A stretch of DNA of 64,000 nucleotides, from positions 170,997 to 234,996 of the forward strand of contig QAMM01000007.1 in assembly GCA_003150405.1 (NCBI GenBank), in the 5' to 3' direction. The DNA comes from Clostridiales bacterium (GTDB lineage Bacteria; Bacillota; Clostridia; Oscillospirales; Ruminococcaceae). The notes beneath the pieces are model-generated. The model made no database searches, was not told the DNA's origin, and worked only from the letters and a program-made list of their open reading frames with translations. Shown in pieces: positions 58,651 to 64,000 of this stretch (position 1 is the stretch's first letter; each line of letters starts with the position of its first letter). Position numbers and translations under genes: made by a program.

Positions 58651-58675
58651 ACTTCACGCAGAATCTGCGTGAAGT
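58651..58675. repeat. Palindrome family copy P8 (perfect)
   Basis: Perfect 12+1+12 repeat, arm ACTTCACGCAGA, 46 bp (centre to centre) from P7, so both sites face nearly the same side of the helix upstream of parA. Confidence 0.9.
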
Positions 58676-58692
58676 AACCATCTTTGCAATCG

Positions 58693-58752
58693 CTATTCTT
58701 TCAGGCAATGCGGGCATGGCTTTACCACAAGAATGAATTTCTTTGTTATCAT
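58693..58752 (-). CDS. Possible 19-residue peptide upstream of the par operon
   Basis: MITKKFILVVKPCPHCLKE with AAAGGAG nine bases before the ATG. The strong ribosome site and a CPHC motif argue for translation; the length argues for a leader peptide or a remnant zinc-ribbon start. It precedes P8, P7 and the par genes. Confidence 0.4.
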   Translation of the reverse strand: MITKKFILVVKPCPHCLKE

Positions 58753-58867
58753 TGCGTTCAGCTCCTTTAAAAAATAGTATATAAAAATGACTTTTCAGCC
58801 ACTTTTTATTTTTTGTCTCTTGCCTTTAAAGCGCATGTTTGGGGATTTTTATATCTTCTGAAGAATT

Positions 58868-58896
58868 TTGTAAGCTATTAGCATAAGTGATATAAT
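58868..58896 (+). promoter_or_regulatory. Integrase promoter
   Basis: TTGTAA (58868-58873), 17-bp spacer, TATAAT (58891-58896), 26 bp before the integrase start codon. Confidence 0.8.
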
Positions 58897-58922
58897 TATC
58901 AAAGCGCAACCGATATAGAGAA

Positions 58923-59861
58923 ATGGGGGTATATGAATGCTGCTACAATTCAAAACCATTGCGTTCAAATGGCTGGATTATTATATATTATAAAAGTGTT
59001 GTAAAACAAAATACTTGGGAAAGTCACCGGCATCGCGTTGAAATTTGGGTTCTTAATTTAGGGGATAAGGAATTGAAGAAAATCACCGTTTCTGATATTC
59101 GCAAAGTGATTAACGAGCTATATTACTCAAAAAATTACGCAAAAGATACCTTGAGAAAATTAAAAGATACGGTTTCACTCATTTTGGATTATGCTTTCGA
59201 AATAGGTGCCGTAGAGGTAAATGTAGCTAAGTCTGTAAAAATCCCAAAGCAGGCATCTAAAAGAAAGCGGCCCCCTTTAACGCCAAATCAATTCAACACG
59301 GTTTTGAACAACCGATTTCTAAAGCCTTTTGGCCCTTATGCGTTGTTTCTAGTTCTTACAGGGTGCCGACCAAGCGAGCCTTTGGCACTTACAACAGACG
59401 ACCTTCTGTTTGAGGAAAGACTTATCCGAATAAATAAAACCGTTGTTTACTTAAGAGGGAATGAGCCGCAAATTGAGTATAAACTGAAAACAGATATCAA
59501 CGAGAAATATGTACCGATGGTGGATTTACTCTACGAGGTGCTTCTTACATATAAAGGGCACAAGGGATATATTTTCGGAGATGAGAATGGAGAACTGCTA
59601 ACTCGCAGACAGGTCGTACACCGGTGGAGGCAGTATCAAAACGACTGCCAAATGTTCGGTACACGCTACAACTGTCGCCATACATTTTCTTTGCTCTGTA
59701 AAAGGGCAGACATTGACCCGTTGCTTCATAAGTTGTATATGGGACATTCCTCTGTTGCAACAAGTTATGATATTTATACACAACTTGACCTTTCAGACAT
59801 TCAAGAGGGGGTTCCTAAATTAAACGACTATTTAAACCAAACATATTTAAAATCAAAATAG
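58923..59861 (+). CDS. int: Tyrosine recombinase/integrase of the element (312 aa)
   Basis: Core-binding domain about 20-105 (QNTWESHRHRVEIWVLNLGD), catalytic domain from about 115. Arg I in LTGCRPSEPLAL (R149), Lys in YKLKTDIN, then YNCRHTFSL (R252, H253), GHSS (H275) and the nucleophile in YDIYTQ (Y285). The usual His three residues before Arg II is Tyr here. It is 60-90 residues shorter than typical ICE integrases because the N-terminal arm-binding domain is missing or cut. Weak ribosome site. The stop lies 2 bp from attR, as expected for a tRNA-targeting element. Confidence 0.92.
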   Translation: MGVYECCYNSKPLRSNGWIIIYYKSVVKQNTWESHRHRVEIWVLNLGDKELKKITVSDIRKVINELYYSKNYAKDTLRKLKDTVSLILDYAFEIGAVEVNVAKSVKIPKQASKRKRPPLTPNQFNTVLNNRFLKPFGPYALFLVLTGCRPSEPLALTTDDLLFEERLIRINKTVVYLRGNEPQIEYKLKTDINEKYVPMVDLLYEVLLTYKGHKGYIFGDENGELLTRRQVVHRWRQYQNDCQMFGTRYNCRHTFSLLCKRADIDPLLHKLYMGHSSVATSYDIYTQLDLSDIQEGVPKLNDYLNQTYLKSK

Positions 59862-59863
59862 TC

Positions 59864-59909
59864 CCCTTTCACGGCTGTAACACGAGTTCGATTCTCGTAC
59901 GGGTCACCA
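59864..59909 (+). other. attR: 46-bp copy of the tRNA-Glu 3' end
   Basis: Identical to 2198-2243 from the anticodon loop through CCA. Followed by a perfect terminator and different flanking DNA, as expected for the displaced original tRNA 3' end. Confidence 0.85.
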
Positions 59910-59910
59910 G

Positions 59911-59943
59911 AAAAACCTTGCCGATTTTATCGGCAAGGTTTTT
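59911..59943 (+). terminator. Native tRNA-Glu terminator
   Basis: AAAAACCTTGCCGAT pairs exactly with ATCGGCAAGGTTTTT around TTT, 1 bp after the tRNA 3' copy. Probably the terminator of the tRNA before the element entered. Confidence 0.9.
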
Positions 59944-60009
59944 CTTTTGGTAAAAATCTTCTGTTTACGCAGTTTATTTACTCTCAGGGCAGGGAATATC
60001 CCCTTATTT

Positions 60010-60449
60010 AACGACAGCACCGGAAGGATGCGCCCAAACAGGTAAATGAATTTATCTGAGGTGACAACCCGGCTGAAGCAGCTGAACCATACCACAACGC
60101 TCACCAGCATCGCGGCGGCGGCCAGCCCATACAAAATTGCTTCCAGCGTCATTTGGTTCCCATTGAGGTAAAACAGCACCGTTACGCCGCGGTGATTAAA
60201 CAGAGGATTGATAACGGCAGTGATAAGCAGAATGGGAAGGCAGATAAACAGGATAAACCGGAACTGTTTCACGCCGTTGAGCAGCAGGGAATAAAACACC
60301 GCCGCAAGCAGCGTTTCCGCAAGAAAAAGCGGGTGCATGGAAAACATGCTAACGCCAATTACGCACCCAAAGTAAAAAAAGGTGACCAACGGATGAAATG
60401 AAGCAAAGGAGCCGTTCTCCCCAAGGCCGTCTGCAAAAATACGCCTCAT
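60010..60449 (-). pseudogene. ecfT: Truncated second copy of ecfT
   Basis: The first 147 codons are identical to the gene at 12764-13681. At 60010 the match stops and the frame runs into unrelated DNA (NKGIFPALRVNKL and on) to a stop near 59904. It has lost the ARG-motif coupling domain, so it cannot work as EcfT. Confidence 0.93.
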
Positions 60450-61846
60450 TCAAAATATCCCCCTACATCTTTGCCGAGATCACAGGTGTAGCACCAGAGA
60501 ATTTCATCCCCATCCTGTACCGTGTAGGCCGCCGCACCGTAGTTTGGGAACCATCCATTGACACTGTACATCCAGCCGGAAAGGTCGCCCCCGTGGAACT
60601 CATACAGGTGGTTGATTCCCTCAATGTATACGCCGCCGGTGTAACCCTTGTCATTACGGAATTCCAGTTGGATTCGTTTGTTGCGTGTGACCCGCTTCAG
60701 AATGTCAAACACCGTCTCGCCGTCATAAACTTCCACCTGCTGCTTTGCTAAAATAACGCCGTCTGACGGGATATAGGGCCGTATCTCCGGGTTTTTGAGC
60801 TTGCTCAGGTCGTTCGCAACGGTGTCGCAACGGATTTCAATGGTGCAATACTTTTTGGCATCCGGGGCAGACTGGGATTCTGAACCGTCTGCGCCGGAAG
60901 CGGACGGAGGTGAAACAGACGGAGTCGAGGACGGTGAATCGGGTAAGTCAGCCGCCGGCGTATTCGGCTGGGAAGGCTCCGGGGTACTGCTTTCAGAGGA
61001 GGAGGTATCCGATGTTTCCGAAGCTGCTGGTTCCTCTGGCTCTGCTTCCGGCGCGCCGCTCTCCAACAGGGTAGTGAGCAGTGTTTCTTCAGCACTCTTG
61101 TTGTAGATGAGGTAGGTGCCTCCTTCGGCTACTGAAAACGTCAGGGTCTCCCCCTGTACCTCGCCGCGGATTAAATAGTCAAGTCCGCCGCTTTCCGGGT
61201 TGTAGCGGTAAATCTGCACACCGTCTGCCGAAAGAGAAAGCGGCTCCGCCGTAAGGCTGAACTCGGCGGGCAGGGCGCCGTCATGGTAAAGGGTGAGCAG
61301 GGTAACCTTCTCCGGGCGAACGGCATCACAGGCTTGCAGCAGAGCCTGCACCTCCTGCTCGTAAGCGGATTCCAAATTCACCTTGAGGTTGACATCCGCA
61401 GGGTTGTCAATTACGCCAAGCAGCTTCCAGGTAACGGAAAAGCTCTCTCCCTCAACGGTCTTTTCAAATCCCTGCTCCGGCACAATTTCTTTTTGCTCTT
61501 CCGCCGTCAGACAGTCGGTATTGCGCGCGTTTTGAAACCACTCAGCGCGCTCTTTTAATTTCTGACTGGCCTCTTTGAGCTGCTCGTATTCAGCATTCTC
61601 GTCATCCTCAACCGAGGATGCCTCTTCTACGGCATGGCGGAAAAGCAGAACCGTCTGCGGGGCGTACAGCCCGGGGGCATTGCCTGTCTCAGCCTCCTGG
61701 AGCAGCTCCTCCGCATTGGTAATCTCCCCCTGAAGGGTATCGCGGTAATCCGCCGGTTCAATGTTGATGGAAAGTATAATACCGGTGACAATGGCAGCGC
61801 CAATCAGTGCTAAAACAATTTTGCGTATCCAGTGCTTTTTCCCCAT
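60446..61846 (-). CDS. Second copy of the DUF4430 surface protein
   Basis: 466 residues, identical to the protein at 13678-15078, with the same start, ribosome site and ATGA overlap with the (truncated) ecfT copy. If real, it doubles the dose of this putative corrinoid-binding protein, but downstream transporter genes are missing on this side. Confidence 0.9.
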   Translation of the reverse strand: MGKKHWIRKIVLALIGAAIVTGIILSINIEPADYRDTLQGEITNAEELLQEAETGNAPGLYAPQTVLLFRHAVEEASSVEDDENAEYEQLKEASQKLKERAEWFQNARNTDCLTAEEQKEIVPEQGFEKTVEGESFSVTWKLLGVIDNPADVNLKVNLESAYEQEVQALLQACDAVRPEKVTLLTLYHDGALPAEFSLTAEPLSLSADGVQIYRYNPESGGLDYLIRGEVQGETLTFSVAEGGTYLIYNKSAEETLLTTLLESGAPEAEPEEPAASETSDTSSSESSTPEPSQPNTPAADLPDSPSSTPSVSPPSASGADGSESQSAPDAKKYCTIEIRCDTVANDLSKLKNPEIRPYIPSDGVILAKQQVEVYDGETVFDILKRVTRNKRIQLEFRNDKGYTGGVYIEGINHLYEFHGGDLSGWMYSVNGWFPNYGAAAYTVQDGDEILWCYTCDLGKDVGGYFE

Positions 61847-61871
61847 ACCAGGCTCCTGTTTCTTCAACGCG

Positions 61872-61902
61872 TTTATGCCCTCCCAATGCGGGAGGGCATA
61901 AA
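61872..61902. repeat. Second copy of the 13-bp intergenic hairpin
   Basis: Same perfect stem as 15104-15134. Confidence 0.75.
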
Positions 61903-61923
61903 CATAGACGGTGTAACGGTTTT

Positions 61924-64000
61924 TTATTTCGATGTGCGTTTTATCGCGATTGCAGCAAACCCGGCAAAGGCCAGCAGCATAACGGCGGCAAGACTCCAAA
62001 CCGGAAGGGTGTCGCCAGTGGCCGGCAGAGTATCACCAGCAACCGGCTCGGTGGTCTCCGGTTTCTGTTCCGGCTTCTCCGAATTCGGAACATACTGTTC
62101 CGCCTCTTCCTCCAGAGCGGTTACCGTATCGTAATGCTCTACATAGCGCTGCTCGCTTTCCGGAAGCAGTCCATAGTATTTTTGAATTTCTGCAAGGGTT
62201 TCTTTAACTTCCGCAATATTTTCGCCGGTCAGTTCAACCGGTTTGCCATCCTGGTAAAGGGCATCAATCAACAGGTTGACGTAGTCAGTTACAGCAGGCA
62301 GCAGGTACTGGCCGTATCTGCTGACAGACTCCAAGTCCGCCGCCGGAATTCCCTCCGCCCACGCAAGCGCTTCATCCAGCATGGCTTTGCTGTCCAGCGT
62401 AATCTCCGCCGCGGCAAGGTTCTGGTCAATAAAGCCTTCCAGGCCGGCAATACGGGTGTGGATGTCGGTCATCCGCGCTTTGGCAGCGTTCAGCTTGTCT
62501 GCATTTGCAACCAGCGCAGCGTACTCTGCCGGAAGGGCCTCAAGGCGCTGCAGCAGGTTGTCAATCTGCGTTTCATCTGAAAGGGTGAGCTCCTGTTCCA
62601 AAGGCAGGGCGTTAATTTCGTTTACAAGCGCCTCTGTTGCTGCCGCATTGCGCAGCTCCTGCACGCTGGTATAAGCCGCAGCAAGCTTGTCCGCGCCGAC
62701 AACATTTTGTTTGGCTTCATCGGTCATAGACAAATAGGTGTTGTACAGGCTCTCAATGGTCTCCGCCTGGTCCAGAGTGATTTCACTGGTCTCCGGCAGT
62801 GAAGCGATTGCATCGTTGAGTTCATCCAACCGCTCTTCCGGGAGCATATTGGCAACTGCAAGCATTTCAGTGAGCTTGTCAATATTTGTAACCTTGGCCT
62901 GTTCTTCCGCCGAAAGGTTGTTATACCGCTCCTGAATGCGGCGGAGCTCAAATTCATTGTAGTATTTGAATTCATTTGTATCCGGCTGGCGGGCAATTTG
63001 GTTATAAACATCTGTGCCATTTATAATCTGGGCAGTTTCATCGACATTGCCAAAGCAATAGACATAATTGGCATCGTTATAAATCGAAAGCAGGCCATCC
63101 TTATTAATCGTATAGGTCTGGGAAGAATACTGCCCTACAGTCTTGTCTCCCATGTCCACTATCTCATAATCTGGTTCTGTCTGACCAATGGAATCCTTAA
63201 TGATATACAGTTGAGACGTACGGTCAGGATAAGTACCGGCTGGCTTATAAGGCGTGATATAAAGATAAACCTGCTGATTGTTTTCCTTTGTCGCATAAGC
63301 AGTGGTCAATACAGCAGACCCTTTGCTAATAAGGTCGGGAATGGTGTAAATTTCCTCTAAGGTATTAGCGTCAAGCACCGTAAACGGTGCGTTACCGCCG
63401 CCGTGTCCGCCACCGCCGCAAACATAGACACGGTCATTATAAATGACGACCGAGGATTTAATACCACCAGAATTTTTATACATTAAAATGTTGTCATCGT
63501 CAAAAGAACCATCTGAATTCATAGGCACTGCTATGACTCCAGAATTGCTCTCTGCCATAGAAACATACAGCATATTGTTTTTCTCATAATAATAGGGGGT
63601 TGTAGTAAATCCGGCGTCTTCCCCTTTCGGCTTGCTGAGAACATCAATTTCCGCGCCAGTAAAACGATTCAGTGAAATGAGCTTTCCGGCTGCTGTACCA
63701 AAAATCACGGCATCGCCAACAAACTCCGATCCATCCCAAAGAATGCCCTGTCCTGCATCGGCGCCAACATTATAGCTCCATTTCGCAGTTTTTTCTTCAT
63801 CGGTATTCTGCGGGTCCGTATCCTCTGTATCAAAGCAGGCGAATTCGCCGTTTGCGTTATAACTTCCGGCATAAATATAACCGTCGTGATACATGATTGC
63901 GCTTTCGATCTGTGCGCTTGGAATCAAAGCCGTCTTGAAAAGCATTTTTAAAGTGACTGCGTCGAAAGCATAAATGCGCGACCCGCCAGTTTCGGTTCCG
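61924..64000 (-). CDS. Second copy of the propeller surface protein (5' end beyond window)
   Basis: Identical to codons 148-838 of the gene at 15156-17672, including the LPATGD anchor. The start, and any riboswitch or promoter, lie past the window edge. Confidence 0.9.
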   Translation of the reverse strand, partial: GTETGGSRIYAFDAVTLKMLFKTALIPSAQIESAIMYHDGYIYAGSYNANGEFACFDTEDTDPQNTDEEKTAKWSYNVGADAGQGILWDGSEFVGDAVIFGTAAGKLISLNRFTGAEIDVLSKPKGEDAGFTTTPYYYEKNNMLYVSMAESNSGVIAVPMNSDGSFDDDNILMYKNSGGIKSSVVIYNDRVYVCGGGGHGGGNAPFTVLDANTLEEIYTIPDLISKGSAVLTTAYATKENNQQVYLYITPYKPAGTYPDRTSQLYIIKDSIGQTEPDYEIVDMGDKTVGQYSSQTYTINKDGLLSIYNDANYVYCFGNVDETAQIINGTDVYNQIARQPDTNEFKYYNEFELRRIQERYNNLSAEEQAKVTNIDKLTEMLAVANMLPEERLDELNDAIASLPETSEITLDQAETIESLYNTYLSMTDEAKQNVVGADKLAAAYTSVQELRNAAATEALVNEINALPLEQELTLSDETQIDNLLQRLEALPAEYAALVANADKLNAAKARMTDIHTRIAGLEGFIDQNLAAAEITLDSKAMLDEALAWAEGIPAADLESVSRYGQYLLPAVTDYVNLLIDALYQDGKPVELTGENIAEVKETLAEIQKYYGLLPESEQRYVEHYDTVTALEEEAEQYVPNSEKPEQKPETTEPVAGDTLPATGDTLPVWSLAAVMLLAFAGFAAIAIKRTSK

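Larger units (their letters stand above)
60010..64000. repeat. Long direct repeat, outer copy
   Basis: 3,991 bp matching 13242-17232 with a constant offset of 46,768 bp, apparently exact. Starts abruptly 100 bp after attR and continues past the window. Confidence 0.93.

Noticed and set aside
56025-58675. Canonical parS sites near parAB
   Set aside because: The chromosomal consensus TGTTTCACGTGAAACA was not seen; the palindromes here are a different sequence, so any centromere role is only inferred.

Overview
The window looks like the chromosome of a gut-type Clostridia bacterium, probably Oscillospiraceae/Ruminococcaceae. This is inferred from strong AGGAGG ribosome sites, frequent TTG/GTG starts, an ECF-type vitamin transporter, a cobalamin riboswitch and a Gram-positive type IV secretion (T4SS) conjugation module. 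No rRNA is present to fix the taxon.

Layout. (1) 1-2243, host flank: the start of a MATE efflux gene behind a leader-peptide attenuator, a self-regulated MerR-type gene, then tRNA-Met(CAU) and tRNA-Glu(UUC). (2) The last 46 bp of tRNA-Glu (2198-2243) recur exactly at 59864-59909, directly after a tyrosine integrase (58923-59861). The 57,666 bp between the two copies therefore look like one integrated mobile element (ICE). (3) 2244-3343, left end: no complete gene, but a discrete 186-nt RNA gene with its own promoter and terminator, and three palindromes of a family whose other members lie only at the right end. (4) 3344-18131: one 14.8-kb leftward operon with its own promoter and an AdoCbl riboswitch plus terminator. 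In order it encodes a sortase-anchored propeller protein, a DUF4430 (transcobalamin-like) surface protein, EcfT, a fused EcfA, an S component, CobT, CobU, CobS, a CobU-like paralogue, a CobC-like phosphatase, CbiB, CobD and CobQ. Most junctions overlap. The logic is capture, import and completion or remodelling of corrinoids. (5) 18273-25441: a truncated Ku gene, small regulators, a RepA_N/DUF6017 replication gene split at a classic -1 slippery site, AbrB, a MobP-type relaxase and an oriT-like array of inverted repeats. (6) 25518-38963: conjugation machinery (VirB8-like, lysozyme/M23 hydrolase, VirB4, VirB3-like, VirB6-like, VirD4, VirB2-like, a TadZ-like ATPase). (7) 39026-40948: three AT-rich genes for exported proteins, one a zinc-metalloprotease. 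(8) 41193-53288: a YodL/P-loop/primase-zinc-finger-like protein, a 2188-residue methylase-helicase with a tnpV gene inside it in another frame, and a thioester/SpaA-type surface adhesin. (9) 53399-58752: toxin-antitoxin, membrane protein, Fic protein, ParB, ParA and small genes, all near the palindromes. (10) 59910-64000: native tRNA terminator, then from 60010 an apparently exact copy of 13242-17232 (truncated ecfT, the DUF4430 gene, most of the propeller gene) that runs off the window.

Most notable points: a complete riboswitch-controlled corrinoid operon inside an ICE-like element; an unexplained 4-kb identical copy just outside attR; a palindrome family that overlaps promoter -35 boxes and marks both element ends; an uncharacterised small RNA; a probable programmed -1 frameshift in the replication gene; and tnpV overprinted on the helicase gene. 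All functions are assigned by reading motifs; no database search was run.
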